Of a DNA stretch of 64,000 bases, positions 48,097-57,948 are shown one piece after another (position 1 is the stretch's first letter; the number at the start of each line of letters is the position of its first letter). The notes under the pieces were generated by a model that searched no databases, was not told the origin of the DNA, and was given only the letters and a program-made list of their open reading frames with translations. The DNA comes from Inhella proteolytica (lineage in GTDB: Bacteria; Pseudomonadota; Gammaproteobacteria; Burkholderiales; Burkholderiaceae_C). Position numbers and translations under genes: made by a program. The DNA is taken from positions 186,001 to 250,000 of the forward strand of contig NZ_JAEDAK010000003.1 of the NCBI RefSeq assembly GCF_016093275.1, written 5' to 3'.

Positions 48097-49229
48097 CACG
48101 ATGTCGGGCACAGCCACCCCCATTCCATCCAGTCATTGACCAGGGCCTGCGCGCCCTCGCTCAGGCGCGCACGCTCGGCGGCCGCCAGTGTGCGCCGGTC
48201 GGCCAGGACGCGCATCAGGCGGAAATCCTGACCGGCCGCACGATAGGCCTCGCCATTGAGAAACACATGCCAGCGGTCGTAAAGCATGCGACTGGCCGGC
48301 GCCAGGCGCACTGCCCCAGCAGCCACCGCTCCCGGCTCAAAGACCTGCTGGGGCTTAGGCTCGCTCAGGTACTCGCCCAGCGCACGCGCCAGGCGTTGCG
48401 GGTCCTGCATCACGCGCTGCAGGGCATCCTGCGCGAAGTCCTGCAGGCCGGCGGGAATCTGGGCCGGATGCGGTGTCGGTGCGGTGCCGGCGTCGGTGTA
48501 GTGCTGTTGCAGCGGCTTGTCAGGTTCGTCCTCGGGGTCGAGCAGGCGCGCCAGCAGCGCATCGGCCAGCTCCCAGCGCGAGGGCGTGCGCAGGCCCACG
48601 GAGGCGGTCACGCAGTCCGCCCCCAGCGCCACACCGTCATGCGCCCAGTTGGGCGGCAGGTAGAGGATGTCGCCCGGCTCCAGTACCCATTCGAACTCGG
48701 GCTCGAACTGGCGCAGGATCTTGACCGGCAGGCCCTCCACCAATTCGCGCTGCTTCTGGCTCGAGACACGCCAGCGCCGCCGGCCGCTGAGCTGGCAGAG
48801 GAAGACGTCGTAGGCGTCGGTGTGCGGCCCCACGCCGCCCTGGTCGCTGGCCCAGGAAACCATCACATCGTCCAGCCGCGCCTCGGGCAGGAAGCGGAAG
48901 GCGTCGATCAGCTCGCGTGCCGCCGGGTGCAGGGCCTCCACGCCCTGCACCAGCAGGGTCCAGCCTGGCTTGCTGACCGCCGGCAGCCGCCGGCGCGGGA
49001 AGGGGCCATGCGAGAGCTTCCAAGTCTGGGTCTCATTGCCCTGGATCAGGCGGGACTCCACATCCTCGCGCTCGGCCAGCGCGAACAGCTCCGGGCGGTC
49101 CAGCCGGCCCAGCCAGGGCAGCGCGGCCTGGCGCAAGACAGCGGGTTTGCGCTGCCAATGGCGGCGCATGAATTGGTCGGGACTCAGGCCGCCCAGCAGG
49201 GGCCAGGGCTTGTCAAAGGGTGCATGCAT
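48096..49229 (-). CDS. RoxA-like JmjC/cupin ribosomal oxygenase
   Basis: 377 residues from the ATG at 49229. MRRHWQRKPAVLRQA is typical of ribosomal oxygenase N-termini, GPHTDAYDVFLCQLSGRRRW gives the HxD iron ligands, and YLPPNWAHDGVAL the second His, followed by SVGLRTPS. E. coli RoxA (YcfD) hydroxylates arginine 81 of ribosomal protein L16 in an iron and 2-oxoglutarate dependent way; the same activity is inferred here. It is divergent from slyD with 36 nt between starts. Confidence 0.87.
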   Translation of the reverse strand: MHAPFDKPWPLLGGLSPDQFMRRHWQRKPAVLRQAALPWLGRLDRPELFALAEREDVESRLIQGNETQTWKLSHGPFPRRRLPAVSKPGWTLLVQGVEALHPAARELIDAFRFLPEARLDDVMVSWASDQGGVGPHTDAYDVFLCQLSGRRRWRVSSQKQRELVEGLPVKILRQFEPEFEWVLEPGDILYLPPNWAHDGVALGADCVTASVGLRTPSRWELADALLARLLDPEDEPDKPLQQHYTDAGTAPTPHPAQIPAGLQDFAQDALQRVMQDPQRLARALGEYLSEPKPQQVFEPGAVAAGAVRLAPASRMLYDRWHVFLNGEAYRAAGQDFRLMRVLADRRTLAAAERARLSEGAQALVNDWMEWGWLCPTS

Positions 49230-49265
49230 GCGGGCATTGTCAAGGCCCTGTGCGAACATGCCGCG

Positions 49266-49790
49266 ATGGAAGAAGTGCTATCCCCCTGCGTCGTCAGCCT
49301 GACCTGGCGCCTCGAAGACGCCCAAGGCGAACTGATCGATACCCTCGAAGAGCCGACCGAATTCCTGGTCGGCGGCGAAGACCTGCTGCCCAAGGTCGAA
49401 CAGGCCCTGCTGGGCCAGTACATCGGCGCCGAGCTCAGCCTGGCCCTGGAGCCGGCCGATGCCTTTGGTGACTACGAGGCAGAACTGGTCTGCTTCGAGC
49501 CCCGCCATCTGTTCCCTGGTGACATCGAGATCGGCATGCGCTTCGAAGGCCTGCCCGAAGGCGCACAGACGCCCGACATGCCGGCCGACGCGATCTACAC
49601 CGTCACCGAGCTCTACCCCGAGCATGTGGTGCTGGACGGCAACCACCCGCTGGCTGGCATCGGCCTGCGCCTGCATCTGAAGATCCAGGCGCTGCGCGAG
49701 GCCAGCGACGAAGAGATTGCCGCCCGCAGTGTGGGCGAGGGTTTCGTCCAGGTGCTGGAGGGCGCCTCCCCGGACGAACCGATCCACTAA
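49266..49790 (+). CDS. slyD: FKBP-type peptidyl-prolyl isomerase, SlyD-like
   Basis: 174 residues from the ATG at 49266. [41 protein letters not shown] is the FKBP core and [11 protein letters not shown] the SlyD signature, with the insert-in-flap domain between about 70 and 120. Unlike E. coli SlyD it has no His/Cys-rich nickel-binding tail. It should be a cytoplasmic folding chaperone/isomerase. It converges on dut so closely that the stop codons overlap (CTAA). Confidence 0.9.
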   Translation: MEEVLSPCVVSLTWRLEDAQGELIDTLEEPTEFLVGGEDLLPKVEQALLGQYIGAELSLALEPADAFGDYEAELVCFEPRHLFPGDIEIGMRFEGLPEGAQTPDMPADAIYTVTELYPEHVVLDGNHPLAGIGLRLHLKIQALREASDEEIAARSVGEGFVQVLEGASPDEPIH

Positions 49791-50236
49791 GCGTGGCCGG
49801 TTGAACCGAAGCCACCCGCGCCGCGGTGGCTGGCGTCAAAGTCATCCACCACGCGGAACTGCGCCTGCAGCACCGGCACGATGACCAACTGCGCGAGCCG
49901 GTCCATCGGCTGGATCGTGAAGGCCTGACTGCCGCGGTTCCAGGCGCTGACCATCAGCGGGCCCTGGTAGTCGGAATCGATCAGCCCCACCAAGTTGCCC
50001 AGCACGATGCCGTGCTTGTGGCCCAGGCCCGAGCGCGGCAGGATCAGCGCGGCCAGATTCGGGTCGCCCAGGTGGATGGCGATGCCGGTGGGAATCAGCT
50101 CAGTCTGCCCGGGTTGCAGCGTCAGCGGCTCGGCCAGAGCGGCGCGCAGGTCCAGGCCGGCGCTGCCGGGGGTGGCGTAGGCCGGCAGGCTTTCGGCCAT
50201 GCGCGGGTCGAGGATCTTCAGGTCAACGGTATGCAT
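49787..50236 (-). CDS. dut: dUTP diphosphatase
   Basis: 149 residues, the trimeric dUTPase size. GSAGLDLRA (motif 1), [15 protein letters not shown] (2), [11 protein letters not shown] (3), MDRLAQLV (4) and [11 protein letters not shown] (5, the C-terminal P-loop-like arm). It hydrolyses dUTP to dUMP, lowering uracil in DNA and feeding dTMP synthesis. It overlaps the coaBC stop by 1 nt (TGATG), the conserved coaBC–dut order. Confidence 0.97.
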   Translation of the reverse strand: MHTVDLKILDPRMAESLPAYATPGSAGLDLRAALAEPLTLQPGQTELIPTGIAIHLGDPNLAALILPRSGLGHKHGIVLGNLVGLIDSDYQGPLMVSAWNRGSQAFTIQPMDRLAQLVIVPVLQAQFRVVDDFDASHRGAGGFGSTGHA

Positions 50237-51450
50237 CAGGTCGTTCTTGCGTTCAGTCGCAGGGCGAGTTCGGCCACCAATTGGGTGGCCAGTTCGGTCT
50301 TGGGGGCGCGCGGCAGTTCGCGCGCGCCTTCGGCGTCCACCAGCAGCAGGGCGTTGTCGTCCTGGCCGAAGGTGGCGGGGCCGAGGTTGGCCACGATCAG
50401 CGGGATGCGCTTGCGCGCTCGCTTGGCCTGGGCATGCTCGAGCAGCTTTTCGCTTTCGGCCGCGAAGCCCACGCAATAAGGCGGATTGGGCAGCGCCGCC
50501 ACGGTGGCCAGGATGTCGGGGTTCTCGGTGAAGGCCAACGTCGGCGTCTGGCCACTGCCGTCCTTCTTGATCTTGTGCTCGGCGCAGTGCGCGGGCCGCC
50601 AATCGGCCACCGCCGCGGTGGCGATGAAAACCTCATGGCCGGTGGCGCGCGGCAGCACCGCGTCCAGCATGGCTTGGGCGGACTGCACGTCGATGCGCTC
50701 CACCCCGGCCGGCGTGGGCAGGGCCACCGGCCCGGCCACCAGGGTCACGCGGGCACCGGCGCGCTCGCAGGCCTGGGCGATGGCAAAACCCATCTTGCCG
50801 CTGCTGCGGTTGGTGATGCCGCGCACCGGGTCGATGGCCTCGAAGGTCGGGCCGGCGGTGATCAGCACCGAGCGCCCGGCCAGCACCTTGGGCGTGAAGT
50901 GGTTGACCAGGGCCTCGAACAGCTCCTCGGGTTCGAGCATGCGGCCGTCGCCGATCTCGCCACAGGCTTGATCGCCCGCCGCGGGGCCGAGGATCAGCGC
51001 GCCATCGGCTTCGATCTGGTCGACATTGCGCTGCGTGGCCGGGTGGGCCCACATCTCGCGGTTCATGGCCGGCGCCACCAGCAGCGGGCAGCGCTCAATC
51101 GGCCGCGCCAGCGCGGTCAGCGAGACGATTTCATCCGCCCGGCCCTGCGCCAGCTTGGCAATCAGGTCGGCACTGGCCGGGGCGATCAGCATCAGGTCGG
51201 CCTCGCGGCCGGCGTTAATGTGATGCATGTTGTTGGGTGCGGCGCCGTCCCACTGGTCCAGGATCACCGGTCGGCCCGAGAGCGCCTGCATCGTCACCGG
51301 GGTAATGAACTGCGTGGCGGCCGCACTCATCATGACTTGCACCTGCGCACCGGCCTTGACGAGCAGACGCGTCAGCTCCGCCACCTTGTAGCCGGCAATG
51401 CCGCCGGAAAGCGCCAGCAGGATGCGGCGGCCTTGCAAGACATCGCTCAT
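50236..51450 (-). CDS. coaBC: bifunctional phosphopantothenoylcysteine decarboxylase/phosphopantothenate–cysteine ligase
   Basis: 404 residues from the ATG at 51450 ([22 protein letters not shown]). The N-terminal flavodoxin-like CoaC part has the catalytic His in [22 protein letters not shown] and PAMNREMW, with the [10 protein letters not shown] loop; the CoaB part has [25 protein letters not shown] and the [12 protein letters not shown] end. It carries out two steps of coenzyme A synthesis. It overlaps the small membrane protein gene by 4 nt. Confidence 0.96.
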   Translation of the reverse strand: MSDVLQGRRILLALSGGIAGYKVAELTRLLVKAGAQVQVMMSAAATQFITPVTMQALSGRPVILDQWDGAAPNNMHHINAGREADLMLIAPASADLIAKLAQGRADEIVSLTALARPIERCPLLVAPAMNREMWAHPATQRNVDQIEADGALILGPAAGDQACGEIGDGRMLEPEELFEALVNHFTPKVLAGRSVLITAGPTFEAIDPVRGITNRSSGKMGFAIAQACERAGARVTLVAGPVALPTPAGVERIDVQSAQAMLDAVLPRATGHEVFIATAAVADWRPAHCAEHKIKKDGSGQTPTLAFTENPDILATVAALPNPPYCVGFAAESEKLLEHAQAKRARKRIPLIVANLGPATFGQDDNALLLVDAEGARELPRAPKTELATQLVAELALRLNARTT

Positions 51451-51845
51451 GCGCTCACTCCCGCCGTCCGCTGCGGCTGCGCGCGCCGGGCCAGCGCAAT
51501 CAACAGGCTCAGCAAGCCGCCCGCGCCCAGCAGCAGCAAGACACCCACGCCCCAGACGAACCACAGCAGCACGGTGAACCAGGAACCCAGATCGGGCCAG
51601 CTGAGCAGCCACTCATGCAGCTGCGGCCAGAAGCTCACCAGCGCGGCCTGGATCTCCTCGATCCAGCCGATGCCGAGCAGGTCTTTCAGCCATTCGGGGA
51701 ACTCGAACAGCGGCACTTCCTGGGTGATCTCCACCCCCTTGCGCCAGCCTTCCCAGTGGATCAGGCCCTTGGCGGCCCAGCACAGCAGGGACCAGAACAG
51801 ACCCAGCAGGGCCAGCGGAATCCAGACCAGCAGATGCCATCCCAT
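51447..51845 (-). CDS. small membrane protein, hypothetical
   Basis: 132 residues from the ATG at 51845 (a TTG two codons earlier lies closer to a GGAGG). Two hydrophobic segments at about 4–26 and 90–121, with an amphipathic helix-rich middle (LKDLLGIGWIEEIQAALVSFWPQL). No family is recognised. It lies 2 nt after the amidohydrolase-like gene and overlaps coaBC by 4 nt, so it is embedded in the operon. Confidence 0.65.
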   Translation of the reverse strand: MGWHLLVWIPLALLGLFWSLLCWAAKGLIHWEGWRKGVEITQEVPLFEFPEWLKDLLGIGWIEEIQAALVSFWPQLHEWLLSWPDLGSWFTVLLWFVWGVGVLLLLGAGGLLSLLIALARRAQPQRTAGVSA

Positions 51846-51847
51846 CG

Positions 51848-52897
51848 TCAACGCCCTCCTTCGCGCTCGAAGCCGTCCAGCACGGCCACCGCGTTCAAGC
51901 CCAGATCGGCCGTGGCATAGCCGCCTTCCAGCACGAACAGCGTGGGCAGGCCCAAGCCGGCCAGGCGCGCGCCCAGGCGGCCGAAATCGGCGCGTGCCAG
52001 CTTGAACTTGGAGATGGGGTCGCCCTCGAAGGTATCCAAGCCCAGCGACACCACCAGCGCGCTCGCATTCAAGGCCTGCAAGCGGGCGCAGGCCTGCTCC
52101 AGCGCGGCGAACCAGCGCTCGGCGGGGGTGCCGGCCGGCAGGGGCAGGTTCAGGTTGAAGCCCCGGCCCTCGCCCTCGCCTTCTTCATCAGCGTGGCCGA
52201 GAAAGAAGGGGTACTCGGTGCTGGGGTCGCCATGCAGGCTGGCGAAGAACACATCGGAGCGCGCGTAGAAGATCGCCTGCGTGCCATTGCCGTGGTGGTA
52301 GTCCACGTCCAGCACCGCCACGCGCGCGTGGCCCTGGGCGCGCAAGGCCTGGGCAGCCACGGCGGCCTGATTGAGGAAGCAGTAGCCGCCCATGAAATCC
52401 GGCCCGGCATGGTGACCGGGCGGGCGGCTGGCCACGAAGGCGGCGCGCGCGCCACCGGCCAGGGCCTGCGCACCGGCCAGCGCGGCGTCACAACCGGCCT
52501 TGGCGGCGGCCCAGCTGCCGGCGCTCAGCGGCGTGCCGTTGTCAAAGCTGTAGAGCCCGAGGCGGGCACTGAACTCGCGCGGTTCGAGGTCGCTGCGCAG
52601 GGTGCGCACCGGCCAGGTCGAGGGCCAGGGTTGGCGCGCAGCGTTGGCAGGGTCGCGGGCCAGCCAATCGGCCCAGGCGCCTTGCAAAAAACGCAGGTAG
52701 CGCTCGGCATGCACCTGGCCGAGCAGCGCGCGGCTGTCCGGGAAGCCTGTGGTTTCGATGCGGTGCCCGGCGGCCTGCAGGGCCTGGTGCACCTGCTCGG
52801 CGCGCGCCGGGGTTTCGTGGCAGGGCACCAACTGGCCACGGAAGAACTCGTGGCTGGGTGCGTGCTCGGCGTGGGTGAGGGAGAAGAAGCTCAGCAT
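51848..52897 (-). CDS. histone deacetylase-family acetylpolyamine amidohydrolase-like protein
   Basis: 349 residues. RPPGHHAGPDFMGGYCFLNQAAVAA and VLDVDYHHGNGTQAIFY carry the His-Asp-His zinc site and the charge relay of the HDAC/APAH fold; SLGLDTFEGDP and VLEGGYA are further family motifs. It should be a cytoplasmic zinc amidohydrolase that removes acetyl groups from polyamines or similar amines. It lies downstream of the nucleoside salvage genes and upstream of coaBC–dut. Confidence 0.88.
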   Translation of the reverse strand: MLSFFSLTHAEHAPSHEFFRGQLVPCHETPARAEQVHQALQAAGHRIETTGFPDSRALLGQVHAERYLRFLQGAWADWLARDPANAARQPWPSTWPVRTLRSDLEPREFSARLGLYSFDNGTPLSAGSWAAAKAGCDAALAGAQALAGGARAAFVASRPPGHHAGPDFMGGYCFLNQAAVAAQALRAQGHARVAVLDVDYHHGNGTQAIFYARSDVFFASLHGDPSTEYPFFLGHADEEGEGEGRGFNLNLPLPAGTPAERWFAALEQACARLQALNASALVVSLGLDTFEGDPISKFKLARADFGRLGARLAGLGLPTLFVLEGGYATADLGLNAVAVLDGFEREGGR

Positions 52898-52927
52898 GGC
52901 CCGCGCATTGTGCGGGGCCTCACCCCG

Positions 52928-53623
52928 TCAACGCCGCTGGAACACCAGATCCCACACGCCATGACCGAGGCGCAGGCCGCGCGCCTCGAACTTGGTCAGC
53001 GGCCGGTACGCGGGCTTGGGCGCAAAGCCCAGGGCCGAGTTCTGCAGCGCCGGTTCGGCGCTCAGCACCTCGAGCATCTGCTGGGCATAGGGTTCCCAGT
53101 CGGTCGCGGCGTGGAAGTAGCCACCGGGCTGGATGTACTGCACCAGCTCGGCCATGAAGGCCGGCTGCACCAGGCGACGCTTGTGGTGGCGCTTCTTGTG
53201 CCAGGGGTCGGGGAAGAACAGGTGCACGCCCTGCAGGCTGGCCTTCGGGATCATCGTGGCCAGCACCTCCACGGCGTCGTGCTGGACGATGCGCAGATTG
53301 GTCAGCTGGCCCTCTTCGATGCGTTGCAGCAGCGCCCCCACACCGGCCTCGTGCACCTCGCAGCCGATGAAATCGAACTGCGGCAGGGTGGCGGCAATCT
53401 TGGCGGTTGCGTCGCCCATGCCGAAGCCGATCTCCAGCACGCGCGGGGCCTGGCGGCCGAACACCGCGTCCCAGTCGGGCGCCTGCGGGCTGTAGGGCAG
53501 CACGTACTTGGGCGCCAGCTCCTGCAGGGCCTTGATCTGGCCCGTGCCCATGCGGCCGCCGCGCTTGACGAAGCTCTTGATGCGGCGCTCGTGCACCGGC
53601 TTGTTGTTCTGCTCCTCGCTCAT
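52928..53623 (-). CDS. trmB: tRNA (guanosine(46)-N7)-methyltransferase
   Basis: 231 residues from the ATG at 53623. [16 protein letters not shown] is the SAM site, [19 protein letters not shown] the tRNA-binding and catalytic stretch of TrmB, and [13 protein letters not shown] a late motif. It methylates G46 of tRNA variable loops. Its ATG overlaps the deoA stop by 4 nt; in this window it is the eighth gene after bmp and the only translation-linked gene in the salvage run. Confidence 0.95.
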   Translation of the reverse strand: MSEEQNNKPVHERRIKSFVKRGGRMGTGQIKALQELAPKYVLPYSPQAPDWDAVFGRQAPRVLEIGFGMGDATAKIAATLPQFDFIGCEVHEAGVGALLQRIEEGQLTNLRIVQHDAVEVLATMIPKASLQGVHLFFPDPWHKKRHHKRRLVQPAFMAELVQYIQPGGYFHAATDWEPYAQQMLEVLSAEPALQNSALGFAPKPAYRPLTKFEARGLRLGHGVWDLVFQRR

Positions 53624-54930
53624 CCGATGACCTCGGCGATCAAGGGCGTGGCGGGTTCGGGGCGCTCGTGGATGACACAGGCGGCCTGGTAGGCGGCAAT
53701 GGCGCGGTCGGCCGAGGCCTCGTCCATCGCGTGCACGTAGGCCAGGGGCTCGAACTCGTCGATCAGGCGCGCCAGCGGGCGCACGGCCGAGAAGCCGACG
53801 CGGTGGTTGATGGCATCGCTGGCCAGGCGGCGGCCGCCGCCCAGCTCGATGACGGCGATGCCGATGGCCCGGGTGTCCTGTGCGGCCAGCACGCCGGCGC
53901 GCGGGCAAGGCACGGGCTTCTTGACGGGCGCCAGCTGCAGATGCTTCTCGGGGTGCTCCATCAGGTCGGTGGGGCCGCCCAGGGCGGCGACCATCTGGCC
54001 GAAGCGCTCGGCGGCGGCGCCGCTGTCCAGCGCAGCCTGCAGCTTGGTGCGCGCCTCCGCCTCGGTGCGGGCCAGGCCACCCAGCAGGAGCATCTGGCTG
54101 CACAGGGCCAGGGTGATCTCGTGCTGGCGCGGCTCGACGTTCAGGCCGCGCAAGTAGTTGACCGCCTCCAGCACCTCGACGGCATTGCCGGCAGAAAGAC
54201 CCAGCACTTCGTTCATGTCGGTGATGAGCGCGCGAGTCTTCATGCCGGCGCCATTGCCCACGGCGACGATGCTTTCGGCCAGTTCGCGCGCCATGCCCAG
54301 GGAATCGCAGAAGGCGCCGCTGCCGTACTTCACGTCCATGGCCAGGCCCTGCAGGCCGGCGGCGAGCTTCTTGCTCAGGATGGAAGCGGTGATCAGCGGC
54401 ACCGACTCGACCGTGGCGGTCACGTCCCGCGTGGCATAGAAGCGCTTGTCGGCCGGCGCGAGGTCGGCCGTCTGGCCAATGATGGCGCAGCCGAGACGGC
54501 GCACCGTGGCGTCGAACAGCGCGGCATCGGGCCGAGTCTGGTAGCCGGGGATGGCCTCGAGCTTGTCCACCGTGCCGCCGGTGTGGCCGAGGCCCCGCCC
54601 GGCAATCATGGGCACATAGCCGCCGCAGGCGGCCACCATCGGCGCCAGCATCAGGCTGATCTTGTCGCCCACGCCGCCGGTGGAATGCTTGTCGACCACC
54701 GGGCCGGGCATGTCGGGCCAGTGCATCACTCGGCCGGAGTCGCGCATCGCCAGCGTCAGCGCCACCGCCTCGTCGCGGTTCATGCCCTTCAGGAACACGG
54801 CCATGCCGAGCGCGGCCACCTGGCCTTCGCTCCAGCTCTCGTCGGTCAAACCCTTGACGAAGGATTGGATCTGCGCGGTGCTCAGCGTGCCGCCGTTGCG
54901 CTTGGTGCGGATGATTTCCTGGGCCAGCAT
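53620..54930 (-). CDS. deoA: thymidine phosphorylase
   Basis: 436 residues, normal length. [18 protein letters not shown] binds phosphate, and [21 protein letters not shown] is the family signature. It splits thymidine (and deoxyuridine) to base and 2-deoxyribose 1-phosphate. It overlaps trmB by 4 nt and follows deoC after a single base. Confidence 0.96.
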   Translation of the reverse strand: MLAQEIIRTKRNGGTLSTAQIQSFVKGLTDESWSEGQVAALGMAVFLKGMNRDEAVALTLAMRDSGRVMHWPDMPGPVVDKHSTGGVGDKISLMLAPMVAACGGYVPMIAGRGLGHTGGTVDKLEAIPGYQTRPDAALFDATVRRLGCAIIGQTADLAPADKRFYATRDVTATVESVPLITASILSKKLAAGLQGLAMDVKYGSGAFCDSLGMARELAESIVAVGNGAGMKTRALITDMNEVLGLSAGNAVEVLEAVNYLRGLNVEPRQHEITLALCSQMLLLGGLARTEAEARTKLQAALDSGAAAERFGQMVAALGGPTDLMEHPEKHLQLAPVKKPVPCPRAGVLAAQDTRAIGIAVIELGGGRRLASDAINHRVGFSAVRPLARLIDEFEPLAYVHAMDEASADRAIAAYQAACVIHERPEPATPLIAEVIG

Positions 54931-54931
54931 C

Positions 54932-55690
54932 TCAATACCCTTCTTTCAAGGCCGTGCCCACCTTGCCATCCAGCACGGCCAGGATGTCGTCCAGCAGGCC
55001 GGACGCGCCGAAGCGCAGGCGCTGCGGGTTCAGCCCGCCCTCCCCCAGGCTGGCGCGCACCAGCTCCAGGTAGTCAGCCCCCTGCGCCACGGTGCGGATG
55101 CCGCCCGAGGCCTTGAAGCCGGCGGCCGAGAAGCCGCTGTGGGCGATCTCGTCCAGCATCGCGCGCGCTGCCTCGGGCGTGGCCGAGACCGCGGTCTTGC
55201 CGGTGCTGGTCTTGATGAAGTCCGCCCCAGCATTCAGGCTCAGCTGGGTGGCGCGGCGGATCAGCGCCTCGTCCTTCAGCTCGCCCGACTCGATGATGAC
55301 CTTGAGCGTCAGCGGCCGGCTGGCGTGGCGCACTTCGGCCAGGAACTCGGCCACTTCTTGCACCTGGCCGGCCTTGAGCGCACGCCAGGGCAGCACCACA
55401 TCGATTTCCTGCGCGCCGGCCTGGGCGATGGCCTCGATGTCGGCCAGGGCGCGCGGCAGATCAAGCGCACCCTCGGGGAAGTTGGCCACCGCGGCGACGC
55501 GGATGGCGGGCGGCAGCGCGGCGCGCGCCTGCGTGACGAAGCGCGGCCACACGCACACCGCGGCCACCGGGCCATGGGCGGTCTGGGCCTTGGCGCACAG
55601 GGCCGCGGTGCTCTCGGCCGTGTCGCCGTCGTTCAGGCTGGTCAGGTCCAGGCAGCGCAGCAGGGTGCGTGCCGTGTCTTTGGCGCTCAT
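54932..55690 (-). CDS. deoC: deoxyribose-phosphate aldolase
   Basis: 252 residues. DFIKTSTGK holds the Schiff-base Lys and GFKASGGIRT the second catalytic Lys; EIDVVLPWRAL has an Asp typical of DeoC. It cleaves 2-deoxyribose 5-phosphate to glyceraldehyde 3-phosphate and acetaldehyde, so nucleoside sugars can feed glycolysis. deoB (phosphopentomutase), needed between deoA/PNP and deoC, is not in the window. Confidence 0.95.
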   Translation of the reverse strand: MSAKDTARTLLRCLDLTSLNDGDTAESTAALCAKAQTAHGPVAAVCVWPRFVTQARAALPPAIRVAAVANFPEGALDLPRALADIEAIAQAGAQEIDVVLPWRALKAGQVQEVAEFLAEVRHASRPLTLKVIIESGELKDEALIRRATQLSLNAGADFIKTSTGKTAVSATPEAARAMLDEIAHSGFSAAGFKASGGIRTVAQGADYLELVRASLGEGGLNPQRLRFGASGLLDDILAVLDGKVGTALKEGY

Positions 55691-56544
55691 TGCAAGGAAC
55701 TCAGCTTCATCAAGCGGTCCAGCAACTGGCCCAGGAACTTCGAGGCACGCTCGCCACTTTCCTTGGCTTCGCGCAGGGTCAGCTCATGCGTCAGCGCCTC
55801 GGCCGAGAGGCCGGCGGCCATGTTGGTGATGAGCGCCAGGCCCATCACGCGCAGGCCGGCGTGGCGGGCCAGGATGGTGTCGGGCACGGTGGACATGCCG
55901 ACCGCGTCCGCCCCCCAGGCGGCAAACATGCGGATCTCGGCCGGGGTCTCGAACTGCGGGCCCAGGGCCCAGCAGTACACGCCCTCGCACAGGCGCTGGT
56001 CCACTTCCTGGGCCAAGGCCTTGGCCGCCTGGCGCAGTTCCAGGTCGTAGGCGGTACTCATGTCGCAAAAGCGGTCGCTGCCACTCAGGCCCACCAGCGG
56101 CGAGCGCTGCGGCGCGTTGATGTGGTCGGCAATCAGCATCAGGCTGCCCGGCGGCTGGTGCTGGCGCAGCGAGCCCGAGGCATTGGTGGAGAGCAGCACC
56201 TGCACGCCCCAGGCTTTGAGGCTGCGGATGGGCGCGGCCATGCCGGTGCAGTCGCCGCTCTCGTAGGTATGCGCGCGGCCACGCAGCATGGCCACGCGCT
56301 GGCCACCGGCCGTCGTGCCGACCACCACCTCGTTCACATGGCCTTCCACCTTGGGCAGGGGCCAGCCGGGCAGATCGGCGTAGCTGAGGCGCTGGGGGTT
56401 CTGCAATTGCTCGCTGGCACCGGACCAGCCCGAGCCCAGCACGACGGCGATCGCCGGCGCCTCGCCGAACACCGCCTTCAGCTTGGCGGCGGATTGCGCA
56501 ATGGCGGAAGCCAGGGCTTCGCCCTGGAGATAGGGACTGCTCAT
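55687..56544 (-). CDS. purine-nucleoside phosphorylase (trimeric, class II)
   Basis: 285 residues from the ATG at 56544 (MSSPYLQGEAL). VVLGSGWSG and GRAHTYESGD bind phosphate, GPQFETPAEIRM carries the ribose-contacting Glu, and the base-contacting Asn is in LITNMAAGLS. It splits inosine, guanosine and their deoxy forms to base and (deoxy)ribose 1-phosphate. Xanthosine phosphorylase (XapA) is a near relative that cannot be excluded. It overlaps deoC by 4 nt. Confidence 0.9.
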   Translation of the reverse strand: MSSPYLQGEALASAIAQSAAKLKAVFGEAPAIAVVLGSGWSGASEQLQNPQRLSYADLPGWPLPKVEGHVNEVVVGTTAGGQRVAMLRGRAHTYESGDCTGMAAPIRSLKAWGVQVLLSTNASGSLRQHQPPGSLMLIADHINAPQRSPLVGLSGSDRFCDMSTAYDLELRQAAKALAQEVDQRLCEGVYCWALGPQFETPAEIRMFAAWGADAVGMSTVPDTILARHAGLRVMGLALITNMAAGLSAEALTHELTLREAKESGERASKFLGQLLDRLMKLSSLQ

Positions 56545-56554
56545 GGTCTTGTCC

Positions 56555-56965
56555 TTAGGAAAAATGTTCGGGGCCGAAGCTGTGCGGCAACAGCTCGGCC
56601 AGGGTCCATTGCTGTTCTTGGCCGTCCTCGTTGACGGCCAGGACCTGGAAGGAATCGGGCTGCGCAAACTCGCGCAGCTTCTGGCGGCAGCCGCCGCAGG
56701 GGGTGATGAGGTGGCTGCCCGCCCCCACCACCAGCACGGCCTGGGCCTTGCGCACGCCCGCCAGCACCATGGCCGACAGCGCGCCGGCCTCGGCGCACAC
56801 GCCCTCGGGGAAGGCGGCGTTCTCGACATTGCAGCCGCCAAAGATCCGCCCGTCATCGCCCAGGACCGCGGCGCCGACGAAGTAGTTCGAATACGGCGCG
56901 TAGGCCGCCGCGCGCGCGGCGCGGGCGACGGCGAGCATTTCGGTCTTCAGAGCAGCGCTCAGCAT
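56555..56965 (-). CDS. cdd: cytidine deaminase
   Basis: 136 residues, the small tetrameric type. YAPYSNYFVGAAVL contacts the ribose, NVENAAFPEGVCAEAGA holds the catalytic Glu and first Zn-Cys, and TPCGGCRQ the other two Cys. It turns cytidine and deoxycytidine into uridine forms. Its start overlaps the permease gene stop by 1 nt. Confidence 0.94.
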   Translation of the reverse strand: MLSAALKTEMLAVARAARAAAYAPYSNYFVGAAVLGDDGRIFGGCNVENAAFPEGVCAEAGALSAMVLAGVRKAQAVLVVGAGSHLITPCGGCRQKLREFAQPDSFQVLAVNEDGQEQQWTLAELLPHSFGPEHFS

Positions 56966-57948
56966 CAGCGCTCCTTGATGTAAGGCCGGCCCAGCGCCTT
57001 CGGCGCGATGGCCTGGCCAATGAAGCCGGCCAGCAGCACCACCGTCAGCACATAGGGCAAGGCCTGGATGGCCTGCACCGGGATCTCGCCGATGCCAGGC
57101 AAGGCCACACCCTGCAGCTGGATGGCCAGCGCGTCCAGCAGGCCGAACAGCAGGCAGGCGAACAGCGTGGGGATGGGCTTCCAGCGACCAAAGATCATCG
57201 CGGCCAGCGCGATGTAGCCGCGCCCGGCCGTCATGTTGGGGCTGAAGTTGGCGTTCTGTGCCATCGAGAGGTAGGCCCCGGCCAGGCCGCACAGCAGGGC
57301 GCCGATCATCAGCGCGGTGTAGCGCAGCATCGGCACCGAGACCCCGGCGGCATCCACCATGGCGGGGTTCTCGCCCACGGCGCGCAATCTCAGGCCCAGG
57401 CGCGTGCGTTCCAGCAGGAACCAGACCGCCAACACGGCGCCGAAGGCGGCGTAGACGAGCAGGTTGTGGCTGAAGAAGGCATGGCCCAGCAGACCACCGA
57501 GCAAGCCTCCATGGGCCTGCGCGGCGGCGGCCGGCTCGGCCAGCGCGGGCGCCAGGGCCGTGATGCGCAGCTCGGCCGGCAGCGTGGGCGTCTGGCCGCC
57601 GGTCTTGAACCAGGCGATGCCCAGCACCACCGTCAGGCCCGCTGCCACCATGTTCAGGGCCACGCCGGAAACCACCTGGTCGCCGCGGTGGCTGATGCAG
57701 GCGAAGCCATGGATCAGCGCCATTGCCGCCGCCACGCCGATGGCCGCAGCCAGGCCGACCAGCACCGACTGGCTGGCCGCAGCCGCAGCCGCGGCCGCAA
57801 AGGCGGCCGCCAGCATCTTGCCCTCGAGCCCGAGGTCGATGACGCCGGCGCGCTCGCTGATCAGGCCCGCCAGGGCCACCAGCAGCAGGGGGGCGGTCAG
57901 GCGCAGGGTCGAGCCCAGCACCGAGCCGATCAGGACCAACTCATCCAC
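56965..57948 (-). CDS. nucleoside ABC transporter permease
   Basis: 327 residues from GTG at 57948, with AGGGGG upstream. Eight to ten helices; TAPLLLVALAGLISERAGVIDLGLEGKM is the hallmark of the second permease of BMP-type nucleoside importers (NupQ/RnsD-like), and RLGLRLRAVGENPAMVDAAG is the loop that contacts the ATPase. It pairs with the next permease in the inner membrane. The start overlaps the upstream permease stop by 8 nt. Confidence 0.92.
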   Translation of the reverse strand: MDELVLIGSVLGSTLRLTAPLLLVALAGLISERAGVIDLGLEGKMLAAAFAAAAAAAASQSVLVGLAAAIGVAAAMALIHGFACISHRGDQVVSGVALNMVAAGLTVVLGIAWFKTGGQTPTLPAELRITALAPALAEPAAAAQAHGGLLGGLLGHAFFSHNLLVYAAFGAVLAVWFLLERTRLGLRLRAVGENPAMVDAAGVSVPMLRYTALMIGALLCGLAGAYLSMAQNANFSPNMTAGRGYIALAAMIFGRWKPIPTLFACLLFGLLDALAIQLQGVALPGIGEIPVQAIQALPYVLTVVLLAGFIGQAIAPKALGRPYIKER

